The translations under genes and the position numbers were made by a program. A stretch of 64,000 nucleotides of DNA from Erythrophleum ivorense (lineage: Eukaryota; Streptophyta; Magnoliopsida; Fabales; Fabaceae), in assembly GCA_026724425.1 (NCBI GenBank), contig JAIUCV010001088.1:121794-185793 (forward strand), read 5' to 3'. Shown here piece by piece: positions 12,546 through 24,398 of this stretch (positions are counted from its first letter, which is position 1; every line of letters begins with the position of its first letter). Under the pieces are notes generated by a model. The model worked only from the letters and a program-made list of their open reading frames with translations. It did no database searches and was not told the origin of the DNA.

Positions 12546-14058
12546 TACTTGTTGAAATAACAAGTGCTATCCCAATAAAAAATTAATTTTCGATTTGGAA
12601 GCATTCAAATGGGTTGGGTATTAGCTTTGCTTGGATTTCAGCAGAGTACAGAAAATTTAATCTTATTATATACTTCAATTGTATATTGCATACGAAAGAA
12701 TCTGATTTCGTGACTCTTTTAAACGTACATTCTTTCTTCCTTTTGGAACTAGTCCTTAATTATTCTTCTTTCCAGACCTGAGTCGACTTCTGCTATATAT
12801 ACTTAGAAGGGTTTTAAAAGGTGAAAGAGTAAACATGTATATTTTCTTGTGTGATATAGACTAGTGGAATAATCCTTTTTAGTAAAATACATTATATCAT
12901 GATATGATCTCCTGTTAACATATCTAACTACAATAAAATGAAGGCAAATATTTTTATACTAAAATTTAAAATGGAAAAGGTGATTAATAATAGTTTAACT
13001 ACCAATGACTAAATTCTTATAATAGTATTATTTTGTTAATACATGATGGCGTAGAGATTAAACTCAAATCTATTGCAAGCTATTAAAAGGGCTAATTTAT
13101 CATTTTTTTAAGACTCTCATACTAAGTTACACAAGTTTTTTAATATTCATTATACATCAATTCTAAATAAATATTAGGCTAAATTATTTTCTTTTATTAA
13201 AAGATGTCTAAATTACACAAATTTTTTTATTTATTTTAAAAGTATATATACTCTTCTTTTGAAACTGAAAAATGCACTGCACCTACCTTCCTTATACTAA
13301 AAATAAGTTATAATTACATTTTTTGACTAAAATATTCCTATATTTATTATTTTATAATATGACAAATATTAAATGTATATTTAACCAACATTAAATAATC
13401 AAATTTCTAAATTTAGAAAATTGTAAAATCATCTAATAAAAAAATTAAATTATTAAGCACAAAAAATAAATTTTTTAAATTTAACAGGTTTATAGATAAT
13501 AATTTAATTTGAGGCATACCATTTGTACCAAATACATATATATATAAACATAAATATTACGATAAATGAATAAAATTTTAAAACAGGTTAAATGATTATT
13601 TTTTAAATTAAAATAAATAATATTAAAATAAAAGTTAAAATTTTTTGATAAAGTTATATTTCTTATTAAAAAATAAATATTATTCTCGACGATGTTTATG
13701 TCATATTTCAATGTTAGGAAATAAACATATATTTAAAAAAAAAAGGAAAAAAATTACAAAAGAATAGACTATGTAATTCTATCATCTCTTAAAAAAAAAA
13801 AGTGATTTACCCTACGTATTAATGTAAACATTTTCACATACAAAAATACATTAGGTGAATGGAAATTAAAAGCTGCATTAAGTTAGTTAAGCATACCAAT
13901 TTGCATGAAGGGAATTTTTTGTCGGGGGACCACATGGGTCGTTGATCAATGTTCAGCACCTTAAACTAATCCGCTTTTTCATGTACAATCACGTTTTGCG
14001 TGACCAACCTTCATCTTTTTTCTTTCATTTTCTCTCTAATTTCAAGCTTCCTCCTTTC
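12546..14058. other. Intergenic AT-rich DNA, distal promoter of the bHLH gene
   Basis: I see no gene. The last 200 bases become less AT-extreme and include a CT-rich stretch (14011-14060) just before the probable TATA box of the bHLH gene. Confidence 0.45.
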
Positions 14059-14060
14059 TT

Positions 14061-14069
14061 ACTATATAT
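14061..14069 (+). promoter_or_regulatory. Possible TATA box of the bHLH gene
   Basis: The motif actatatat follows CT-rich DNA. The start codon at 14880 is far downstream, so the leader would need at least one intron. A donor-like site (aag/gtatatat) lies at 14234 and an acceptor-like cacgtag/aag at 14857. This is inference from motifs only. Confidence 0.3.
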
Positions 14070-14879
14070 TTCACATTAGTACCGCTTTCAATTTCTAATT
14101 TTTGTGGAATCATGTATAAATTATATATACTGGGTTTCATAAAGCAAGCATGGATTGAGTGAATTCAATTCTTGTTCAAGCAATTAGTCGGAGAGTTTGA
14201 GATTATCATTGCAAGAAAATAGAAGCTGGATAAGGTATATATATCATTGATTTGTGTTTCATGCTTAAAATTTTTATACGTTGGTATTGCTACGAGTAGC
14301 CAAGTGCGTACGTTAATTTTCTGTATTTTAGTTTTGCATTTAAATCTTACCTTTTGATCGATGTATGCTAGTTTTGCATTGAACATGAAATTTCAAAAAA
14401 TGTTGATTTGAAAAAACAGAATAGGGCAGTGAAGACCCAGGGGAATAGACCCTTGAAGTGGTTAATCTTTTTATGTTTTTGTGTGTGTAGTTCAGCTCCC
14501 TTTCATTGGAATAATCTTAATGCGAGAAACTGAGAATACTAGTAGGAGCAAGTTAGCAACAACTCGTATGAAAGAATAAGAAATTACTCATGCTTTAAAT
14601 CACCAATTGGAGTTGATTCAATTCATAATTTCTTTGCAAAAAAAAAAAAAAAAACTTTATATCTCAATTACGTTATACTCAGTTCATCTCACCTTCAAAG
14701 GTATAAGCTGCTTCTAGTGGCAGGTTTGAGCTGTTTATTCTGAGATTTGGTGTTTTTCCTTTTTCCTTTTTCTTCTCCGTAGTAATGTTTTGGTGTTCAT
14801 TCATCTGTTATGTACTTTTTTTTTTAAATTGGATTTTTCGATTTCTGTTTCACGTAGAAGTGCAGGAGACAAACCAGAA

Positions 14880-17545
14880 ATGTATGAGCATACATCATCC
14901 TTTGATCCCAACACAATGGCAGACGGCGTAGTCTCTCTAAAAGAAGGCCTTCCCGACGCACCGCCGCAGCTGCCGCCGCTCATGGCTGCCGGCAACCTCA
15001 CAAGCAACAACAATGGCTTGGAAGAAAATCTCAAGCTCTCTTATCACCAGCACCACCATCATCCACCGTCTCACCCAGAAGACGTCTCCTCCTTCGCTAA
15101 CGGCGTCGCCGCCGCCGCCGCATCAATGGACACCACGCACCCTCAACATCTTGGTTTGAACGTAGGAAACTCCTACAACAACGAGAATTTGGTTCAAGAA
15201 GTCATTGATGTCCTCTCCTATGAGCAATCCACTTGGGACCCTAAAGTTCAGGAATTGCAAGATTTGGGTTATTCTAACCACCAGCATGAACAACAACAGC
15301 AACCACAACAATTTCAGCAAATTGAGACACACAGCTACAACTCTTCTTCCATACTCGACCCTCCTCCTCCTTACCCATCTTCTAATCTCCTCGACCTCCT
15401 CCATTTTAACCCAACCCAGAAGATACCCAATTTCCAAAACTCCATGGGGTTTCTCGGAGACATTCCAATAGGATCAGATGGCACAAGCGCGTGCTCTGTG
15501 TTGTACGATCCTCTATTTCATTTGAATCTGCCTCCACAACCTCTAGCACTAAGAGAGCTGTTTCAGGCTCTTCCTCGTGGCTATAGCTTGCCAACTAGTC
15601 CCCGAAATGGTTCTCTTTTTGGTGGAGGGCACGAGATAGAGGGGAATGGGATTGTGTATCAGGATGGAGATGGGAGCCAGCTTGACAATGGAATTCTGGA
15701 ATTCAACAGAGGGACTGCTCGTGTTGGCAAAGGAAGAGAGGGAAAAGGCACCAAACATTTTGCTACTGAGAAACAAAGAAGAGAGCAACTGAATGGCAAA
15801 TACCATGTTTTGAGGAGTCTGATCCCAAACCCCTCCAAGGTCTATTATATACACACATATATGCAGAATCTACTGATTTTCCTAATTGATATATGGCTTT
15901 TTGCTCATGAATCAATCTTGGGTTGGGTTTGATTCTGGTGTCATTTATCTTCTTCTGTTCAGGTGGATTGGGCATCTGTGATGTGATACACTATTGATAT
16001 ATAGCTTTTTTGCTCATGAATCAAGCTTGTGGGTTTGGTTGGGTTTGATTCTGGTGTTATTTTTTTCCTTCTATTTCAGGCGGATAGAGCATCTGTGGTG
16101 GGAGATGCCATTGACTATATAAGAGAGCTGATCAGAACAGTGAATGAGTTGAAAATGTTGGTGGAGAAGAAAAGATTTGGAATGGACAGGAGCAAGAGGC
16201 ACAAAACTGAAGATGATGCTGGAGAGAGCTGTAACATGAAGCCCTATGGTGACCCAGAAGGATGCATAAGGACCTCATGGCTGCAGAGGAAATCCAAAGA
16301 CACTGAGGTTGATGTCCGGATTATCGACGATGAAGTCACAATCAAACTCGTTCAGAGGAAGAAGATCAGCTGCTTGCTGTTTGTCTCCAAGGTTCTGGAT
16401 GAACTTCAGCTAGATCTTCACCATGTTGCAGGTGGACATGTCGGTGAATATTGCAGTTTCTTGTTCAATAGCAAGGTAAACTATTTGGGTATTTATAGAC
16501 TAATTCTTGCATAGATCGAAGGTTAAATTACGTTGCTAATTTTCATAGTTTCACTTAATTTTTAATTTTGATTCTGATGGACCCTGGGCTAAAAAAGGCG
16601 GGGCTAAGATAGGAGGTTCGTGAGAGATAGGGAAGAAGAAGGAAAAAAAATAAATGGGAAAAGGTTGATAGTAAAAGGCTATAAAGAGGTTAATAATGAA
16701 AAAGGCAGGAAAAGGGAAAGAAAAAAAATTACTTGAAATTGATTAATTTTGTCTTGTAGTGTTTGAGGAGAGAGACTGTAGTTGGTAAGGATGGGAATTA
16801 ACGGGAAGAGGATTGTGTGAGAAGGGTAGGAAATATGTGAGAAAACCCAAGAGGGATTTGCTCTCTGAAAAACTAGATCGCTATTGAGCATCTTTTATTT
16901 TGCTCTTTATTTTTCATTTTCACTGCTGTCCAATTTTGTCAAGCTTCTTTTGTCCTCTGTTCAAAAGGAGAAGAAGTTATATCCTAGTTAATATATAAAT
17001 GATATAGAGTTAGGTTTCTTCATGGTCCTATAATTTAAAAGTTTACCTTTATAATTTTAAGTTTTTATCTTGATATTCTAAATATTCATACAAATAAAAA
17101 TAATAAAGTAGAAGATTGAATAAAATTTACTTGTATGTTACTTGTGATATCTTTAAGTTAGATAATCGAGATAAATTAACATAAATTATAATGTTATGAT
17201 AGTACACATATATCTAGTCGTATTGTCAAAATTTAACAAAACATTAAAAAAAGATTTAATGACAAAGACTAACTTTTTTTTTAATTATAAAAATCTAATT
17301 ATAAACTTTTAAATTATAAAGAGGAAACTAAAAAGTTGAGTCAATTTTTTTGACAAGAAGAAAGTAATTTAACCTAAATAGAATTACCATAATGTGATAG
17401 TATATTTAAATGTGACTTGTTAATTTCTCCGAGGCAGATATATGAAGGTTCTTCAGTATATGCAAGCGCCATAGCCAACAAGGTGATTGAGGTTTTGGAC
17501 AGGCAGTACGCGGCAGCTGTTCCACATACTAGTAGTAGCTATTAG
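14880..17545 (+). CDS. bHLH transcription factor, bHLH10/89/91 (tapetum) clade
   Basis: Probable nuclear regulator of anther tapetum and pollen development; the Arabidopsis bHLH10/89/91 proteins act with DYT1, and rice EAT1/TIP2 are relatives. Three exons, 14880-15839, 16080-16475 and 17438-17545, give 487 residues with clean GT-AG sites. The start MYEHTSSFDPN matches the clade's MYEE..FDPN beginning. An upstream in-frame ATG at 14790 would read through a likely leader acceptor and is disfavoured. The N-terminal half is Q/H/P-rich with an alanine run and the clade motif YDPLFHLNLPPQP. The bHLH lies near residues 290-350 (HFATEKQRREQLNGKYHVL, then ADRASVVGDAIDYI). It keeps the H-E-RR DNA-contact pattern. 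The C-terminal ACT-like region runs from about residue 396 (EVDVRIIDDEVTIK) to NKVIEVLDRQY. No disabling change was seen. The paralogue is not resolved. Confidence 0.94.
15885..16108 (+). repeat. Tandem duplication spanning the intron 1/exon 2 junction of the bHLH gene
   Basis: Copy 1 (15885-15992) and copy 2 (15993-16108) share attgatatat.gctttttgctcat, the following ggttgggtttgattctggtgt, a pyrimidine tract, an AG, and the first bases of exon 2. The upstream copy has drifted (gtggattgggcatctgtgatg versus the real exon's gcggatagagcatctgtggtg). It therefore holds a decoy 3' splice site at 15961-15962. Confidence 0.9.
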
Positions 17546-18529
17546 AGTTGAGAAGGAACACACAGAGATCAGATACAGGTCTTCATAAAATTATAATTAC
17601 TTACATGTACGTGATTATAACAATAATAACGGTTCATGGGATGATGATCCCATGATTAGTAAAATTTACAAGTTTGAACTGTTTCTGAAATTCTCTTTCA
17701 AACTGATGAAATTATTGGTTGGGATTTTAGTTATTGCTAATCAACTTGAATTAATGCTTTCTGTGTACATACTCTGGTTCATGTCTGTATCAATATCCAT
17801 TGGATTCCATACTTCCTAAGGTAAAATAACGAGGCCAAACAAACAGATGGCATTTTGGGATTATAATTCATAATCAAGTCCATCTGCTCTATAAACAGTG
17901 AAAGAACTGGAATCTATTATCCAAATGAAACAAAGAAGCCAATATCAATAAGGAATACACTCTGGAATGCCCACAATTGAAATCAAACTAAAAGATGTTA
18001 AGGAAAAAGAGAAAGAGCCTGGCAGAGGAATCTCCAGAGGCAAAATAAGACGAAAATCAAAGCTAAGAAGACGAATGGAGATAGAAGTTCAGTCTGGGTA
18101 TGGCTCTGTTGATACTATACGAGACTGTCTAGTTTGAAGAATCATGAAAGAGGAGGGTGAGATGAATGAATATGAAAGAAATTAAAATTTATTTTTTTTG
18201 GAAAACGTAAATTATAAAATTAATTTCTTGAATAGAATTTTCTGAGAAATACGAACAAATTGTTGTACCAAATACCAACTTGAGAGCTGAGAGACATCCA
18301 AAACACCACTATCTTACTTATGAGGTAAATGAAAAATAATTTATTTAATATCTTTATCAGCCAAAACATGAGACAAGATAATCTATTTTGTTTCTATAAA
18401 AAATTGTCTTGTTATTAATTTAATGTGTCAAATTATTTTTTATCATTTTGATATTTAAGACCATAATTTTTTTATAATTCTATAATTTTTTATTAGAAAA
18501 AAAATTAAAATAAGTTATACTTGTAGATA
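17546..18529. other. 3' flank of the bHLH gene and intergenic DNA
   Basis: The 3' untranslated region probably extends a few hundred bases past the stop at 17545. I see no second gene. The DNA grades into AT-rich repeat sequence after 18150. Confidence 0.5.
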
Positions 18530-19640
18530 TTAAATTAAAATAAGGTTAAATTAGTATCTTAATTCTTTAACTTTATTTAATATTTTAAATTAGTTACTTA
18601 ACTTTAAAATGTTTTAAAATGATCATCTAATTTTCTTTTACTATTTCAAATTATCTTGTTAATTTTGAAGTGTTTTAAAATGGTCATCTAATTTTCTTTT
18701 AATGTTTCAAATTGTTCTTTTAAATTTGAAGTGTTTTAAAATGGTCCTTTAATTTTATTTAATATTTTAAATTAGCCCTTTAACTTTAAAATGATTTAAA
18801 TTAGTCCCTTGATTTTTCAAAATTTAAAAGTTAAAGGATTAATTTAAAACAGTTCAAAGAATCTTTTAATTTGAAATATTTATTTTAATATGAAAATATT
18901 TAAAACAAGTAATTTAGAAATATATAAATTTTTTTTGCAAATAAAATTATTGAAAAAGGCCAAGTAAAAGCATTTTTTTAGTTTAATCACTTGAAAAAAA
19001 ACTTATTATAAAATTTTAAAAACTAAAAAATACTTAAAAAATTTACTAAAATAAAATACTTTGAAAATAACATTTATTTTAATATAAAAAATATATAAAA
19101 ATAGTACTAGCAATAGATTTTTATATTAAAATAAATATTATTTTTTAAAGTATTCTATTTTAGTGAATTTTTTAAGTATTTTTTTAGTTTTTAAAATTTT
19201 ATGATGAGTGTTTTTTGATTCAAGTGATTAAATTAAAAAAGTGTTTTTACAAAACCTTTTTCATAATTTTATCTATTTTTTTTTGATAAATTATAAAAAA
19301 AATTAATATATTTTCAAATTATTTGTTTTTAATATTTTATATTAAAATAAATATTTTAAATTGAAAGATTTTTTAAAATATTTTAAATTAGTCCCTAAAC
19401 TTTTAAAATTAAAGAACCAATTCAAAACATTAAATAAAATTATATTTTAAAAGTTAAGAGATTAATTTAAAATATTAAATAAAGTTAAGGGATTATTTTA
19501 AAATACTTTAAAATTAAATGATCATTTTAAAACATTAAATAAAATTAGGGACTATTTTAAAACACCTCACAATTAAGATCAATTTGAAACATTAAATAAA
19601 TTTAAAAAACTAAATATTAATTTAATCTTAAAATAATATT
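18530..19640. mobile_element. 1.1-kb foldback (long imperfect palindrome) element
   Basis: The left half (18530-19105) and right half (19112-19640) are inverted copies. Paired landmarks include aggttaaattagtatctta with aatattaatttaatctta at the ends, ttttttagtttaatcacttgaa with ttcaagtgattaaattaaaa in the middle, and atataaaaatag with atagatttttatat at the centre. The outer arms also carry short ~60-base repeats (ttaaattagtccctttaactttaaaatg). No transposase was seen. It resembles foldback/MITE elements and could give a long hairpin RNA. Confidence 0.75.
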
Positions 19641-20187
19641 AAAATTTATAAAGCATGAAAACAAATATCTTTTTTTTAACTAATATAAATTTATTTATTT
19701 TTAATAAAGTGAAATCCTAATGTACCGTAACAATGTAATAACATACGACATAAAAATTGTCTAGAGGAATTTGAGCAAAATTTAAAAAATAATCTTAACC
19801 TTTCAGAAAAAAAAAACGGTGTTTTTACGTTCAGACGAATAATAAAAGAAAAGAAAAGAAAGTATTCAAACATGTGTATCCTCGCGGCACGTTCTTTGGT
19901 ACTATGCAATCGTCTCCTTGGGACAAGAACTGGATAACGTTCTCCATTCCATTCGGTTAGCAGGATTCCCAGTTCTTCGTTGCTGGCATTGTTACCAGAG
20001 TTGGAGGACACCATATGCTCAAATTTCACTTCTTTTGATCTTATATCTCCAATTTCCTCTCTATCAGCCTATGCACTGCTTCTTCTCCAACACCCACGTC
20101 CTATTTCCCTCCTTTTCTGCCTCTGTTTGTATCTTCTTCTTAAATTTGAACATTTTCCTAAACTCACTTTATATCCAAAGCAGTTGA
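19641..20187. other. Upstream flank of the pTAC14-like pseudogene
   Basis: Overlapping open frames here (19918-20237) are in different frames from the pseudogene's first recognisable exon. None shows a clear transit peptide continuous with it. A stop codon at 20185-20187 closes the exon 1 frame upstream. This may be the relic of the 5' end or promoter. Confidence 0.4.
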
Positions 20188-23100
20188 AAGGTTCGTTACC
20201 ATGGTTTGTTTTGGCGACGACCCAGTTGCTCATTTAGCTCTGATACCCAAAACAAAGTTCGATCCATCAAAGCTTCAGTTTATACATCCCCATTTCCCCT
20301 GTTTCAACCCGCCAAAGATGAAGAGTCCTCTCTGTCTGAGGTAAATTTCACCCTTGCTTTCACTTGTTCATTGTTTGGTTGTAGACACAATATTGAGAAT
20401 CAGTATCTTCTGTCTTGTACAACCAAGGTTTGGATGAATTGTTTGAAGGTTTTTAGTTTTGATAAGATTCTCAGTTATGGCTTGCCAGTGGAAATTTACT
20501 TGTTCCTATAGTTGGAGCCTGCAGATGCTGATTTCTACAAGATAGGTTACGTCTGGAGCATGCAAGCTGATGGAATTGAATTCAAAGAAGGGCCAGATGG
20601 ATTTGGTGTGCATGCTTCCAAAGATGTACTACCTCTTCGCCGAGCCAGGGTGAGTTCCTTGCCTTAAGAGTGTTGCAGGCGAGAATACTCCAGTTATGTT
20701 CTAGCGGATGTACAGCCTGTTTAAGTGTGACTGCTGCAAGATGTAAATCTGACTGACCATATAGTGATCTCAGAAAGTTTGAGATAAATGATTATTTGTA
20801 TAAAACCTATGTGCCCTTGCTCTTACTTGTGGTCCATGGCCATTGTCTATAATGATGCAGTTTTGTACATACTTGAGCTGGTTTTAATGGAAATTCCTCT
20901 TGAATTGATGTTAACCATAAGTCAGAAGCTCCCATGGACGTTTTTTCCTGATATAATTCCGGTAGCTTACCCAATATTTCATATTATCAACTCGACAAGT
21001 CCAGAGGTAATTGATAATTTGTATTTGATTCAACATTTATCTTACTTGTTTGTCATTTATGTCCAGTAATTCTTGTTCAATTTGATTGTCTTGGCAGTTG
21101 TAAATTTTCAGTCAGTTAAAAACCCTTTGCTAGTCAAATTGGTTATTTAATTGCATGAACATTTGTGGCAGACAGATTGGGACCTAAGTTTAGCTTGCCT
21201 TCTCTTATTTGCGTTTGACCGTGAGGACAGCCTTTGGCGGTTGTGTGGTCACTTCTTACCAAATGCTGATGAGTGCACTAGCTTACTTTCAGTTAGAGAG
21301 GTGTGTGAAAAAAGTGGGTTTTTTAATGTGTAATATGATTTGATTATTAATTTAGATTAGATGTACTCCTTTCATGAGATTGTTGAGAAAATGACATGCA
21401 ATAATTTATACTCGATGTCAAATGGACATCATGAACATCCTCCTAGATGGCAATATTTCAATTTTCCCTCGTTGTTGTTTCAAGTTTTCTCTTCCAAATA
21501 TTCTAATATACAGTTTTTATTTTGAATCCTCTCAAAAGACTGGAAAAGTACTGTATGTTGTTTGATGTTGAAGTAGTCTGTTTTCTTTTTGATACTCTGT
21601 TTTGTGCATTTCCATGACAGAGCCTCTGCATTACTCAAGTCTTGGGCAGCATTCAATGGCTCTAACAATTTTTTTTTTGGGCGTAAAGGGTCTAACAATA
21701 ATTTTTATGTAGCAGTTTTGCATTAATTTTATTGGAGAGATTACACTTGGCTTAATAGCTTCTCCTTGCCAATTTATTGTAACATAAGGTCACGTAGTTT
21801 TATTTACGGTAAATTTGGGAGGCGACTCATATCAATTTTGCTTGTGTCACAAATATTATATCACCTCTGTTAAGTTGGTTTGAAATCCTGTATTATTTTA
21901 AGGATTTATTTATAAGCTCGTCAAACTCATGTCTATAACTACTAACATAGCTACCTGTTGAAACTTACTCAGTCTTATAGACATCTTTACTCCATCTCTT
22001 CTTCTGCTGATTTGCATTTCCTGCAGGAGGAACTTTTGGAACTGCAGGATCCCAATCTTGCTTCTAATGTTAGAAACCAGCAAAAACGAGTTTTAGAATT
22101 CTGGGAGAAGAACTGGGTAAAGAGCAAATTGTCTGTCTTATGCTGGTTAGTCTTCTGCTAATCATGTTCCTCTCCACACAAAAATTATGTCTTGTTCCTA
22201 ATGAATTATGTGTTAGTAGCTTCACTCAGCACAATGGAGTACCACTTAAGTGTCTTGCTCGTGATCCTCAAAGGTTCATCTGGGCAGTGAATATTGCACA
22301 ATCACAATGCATTAACATGCAAATGAGGATTGGCGCACTAAATCAACATGCAAATATGCTGATTCCTTATGCTGGTAAGTTCATATCCATCCGAGTTAAT
22401 CTGTTTATGATATATTTCTGGCCTATTGTAGTTAAACAAATGGTTTATCTTCATTCTTTTTCCTGTAGTGTTCATATTCTAATGGAGTTTGCCTATTACA
22501 ACCTTTCCCTATTTTACATCATCATTAAGACTAAAATTTGATGAACATCAAGCACGAGATTGTACATGGAATGATTTTTTTTTTTTCACTTCCATAACTT
22601 AATGTGCTTAAAGCTACTCCAGTTTAGTTGGAAGTACGGCAGTTGTGTGAAAGAGAAAAAAAAGATATCGGGTGAAAATTAAAGCATAAACATGGTAACG
22701 GTATCACCATTTGCTATATGACAGCTACAATAAAAAGAGAAGGGAAAAAATGGTAGAGGGAAGCAAGTGAAAAAAAATTGCGCGGAGGTGGGTTTTTCTT
22801 TCATCACAGATGGTGCTGGTGATATTCTCACTTTTTTCAGGGTAAATGGTCCAGAATTTTAAAATTTTTTCTGCTTGATTAACTTAGTCCTAATTTCCAG
22901 ACATGCTGAACCATTCATTTCAGCCAATTTGTTTTTTCCATTGGCGTTTTAAGGATTGGATACTTGAGGTGCTTATAAATGCTGGACAGCAGATTAGAAA
23001 GAGAGAAGAGGTAAATCATATTTTATTTTTACAGATGCTCAATTGGTTCAACAATAGTTGGCTGCCAAGCATTAGTTAATGCTCAATTGGTAATGCCAAG

Positions 23101-24071
23101 CAATAATTAATGTATTTTTTTGTTTTCATTTACACCTACATTTAATTTTACGATACAGACACTCCCACTAAGCAACAGAGGTGGGGTGTTATAATCTGTA
23201 AGCTTGAACAATACTTACTGGTTGGTTTAAGAGAAGAATTGCTTTTTATTTAATTGGAAGTAAAGTTGCCTTGCTTGTCTTTTGTTTTAGCATTTTTGTC
23301 ATCTCCCAGCTATCGCACATAACGACTGATCCTGATTATACTCTAAAAATTTTAACACATGACAGTCAATCACATGAGCGGACAGAAGAATGACATATGC
23401 ATGCAAAGATATGGATTTTCATCATCCATGGTAATTTTCTTTCCCTTTGAATCTTGACAAAAGGTATGTATTACAATATTTTAGTTGTTTATTATTTTCT
23501 GAAACCGCATGCAAGAAACTTCCCTACGTTTTCAAATTATCTTTTCATAGGAATGGGATGAATTTGTGTTATCCTTACTCTTGTAATGGACAATCATAAA
23601 TAATTAGAGATGCTGTTTGGTATAAGGTCTATTTTTTCTTTTGTAACTGTAGTTCTAAGAATTCCTTCAATTTGCTGAATTCTTGAGATGTGATCAAATT
23701 CTCTGGCAATGCACATATTCATTTGGTTTCCTTCTTGTCAGTCTCCAATATATCTGGCCTTCCAGAAGAGTATAACAGTAAGGGCAATTTGAATTTTCTT
23801 TCTCTAATCTGCTTTCATTACCCTTCTCTTTACTCAAATTAGCATTATTGAAGATACCAACATGATATTTATAGCAGGTTGTCTAACATTGGAGATACTT
23901 TTGTTGATGGAGCAGTCATTGCTGCAGTAAGAACACTGCCAAACTGGTCAGATGGGTATGCAACTCCAATCCCTAGTATGGAACAAAAGGCTGCAAAGGA
24001 GTTACAAGAAGAATGCCAATAGATGCTTGCTGAATTTCCTACAACCTCCACGTAAGAACAGGAATGGCTTG
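20188..24071 (+). pseudogene. pTAC14/PAP7-like SET-domain gene, inactivated copy
   Basis: The family is a plastid SET-domain protein associated with the plastid-encoded RNA polymerase. Recognisable exons are: up to 20340, 20512-20649 (FKEGPDGFGVHASKD), 20878-21006, 21172-21300, 22027-22116, 22230-22374, 22901-23010, about 23363-23434, about 23670-23772, and 23880-24071. Decay is clear. No in-frame ATG precedes exon 1, because TGA lies at 20185. The NHSFQPNC motif reads NHSFQPIC. The exon at 23363 has lost its AG acceptor, and the family's NYM reads NHM. A conserved Trp codon is TGA at 23684, and further stops are TAG at 24020 and TAA at 24053. The final exon, covering the family's last ~50 residues, was not found before the LTR sequence at 24399. 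Introns are kept, so this is a duplicated locus rather than a retrocopy. A functional copy presumably exists elsewhere. Confidence 0.9.
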
Positions 24072-24398
24072 GTAAGTTTGCTGTACATATCCTTCCATCA
24101 ACTGTGTCATTTTTTCTCAAATCTATTGTTGTTACTATTAAAAGTTGTCAGAATCTAAATTGTCAATAAAATGGGAGCCAAATTCCAATTTAGCTGGCTT
24201 TATTTCTTTGTTTTTAATGGTTATTCGGTCATGAGCATCCTCAAAATTTGTCCAGGTTAAATTTTCTCCTAGTGTAATCTTAAGTGTGTGTTTCTCCACA
24301 TCATCCTAGTGCATTTAAGATTTTATTCCTAAAGTACTCCCTAAAAGAATTGGACCTATACTGTTAAGGAAAGATATTATCTCTTTTTACCAACTACG
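24072..24398. other. Residual intron/3' flank of the pTAC14-like pseudogene
   Basis: This starts with a donor-like gtaagt and looks like intronic sequence, with no recognisable exon. It ends at caactacg, the left target site of the LTR insertion. Confidence 0.45.

Noticed and set aside
14790..14879. Upstream in-frame ATG for the bHLH protein
   Set aside because: The added residues span a likely leader intron acceptor, and family members begin at the MYE..FDPN methionine.
15123..15437. 104-codon open frame antisense to the bHLH first exon
   Set aside because: It is the shadow of the Q/H/P-rich coding region; there is no domain or independent promoter signal.
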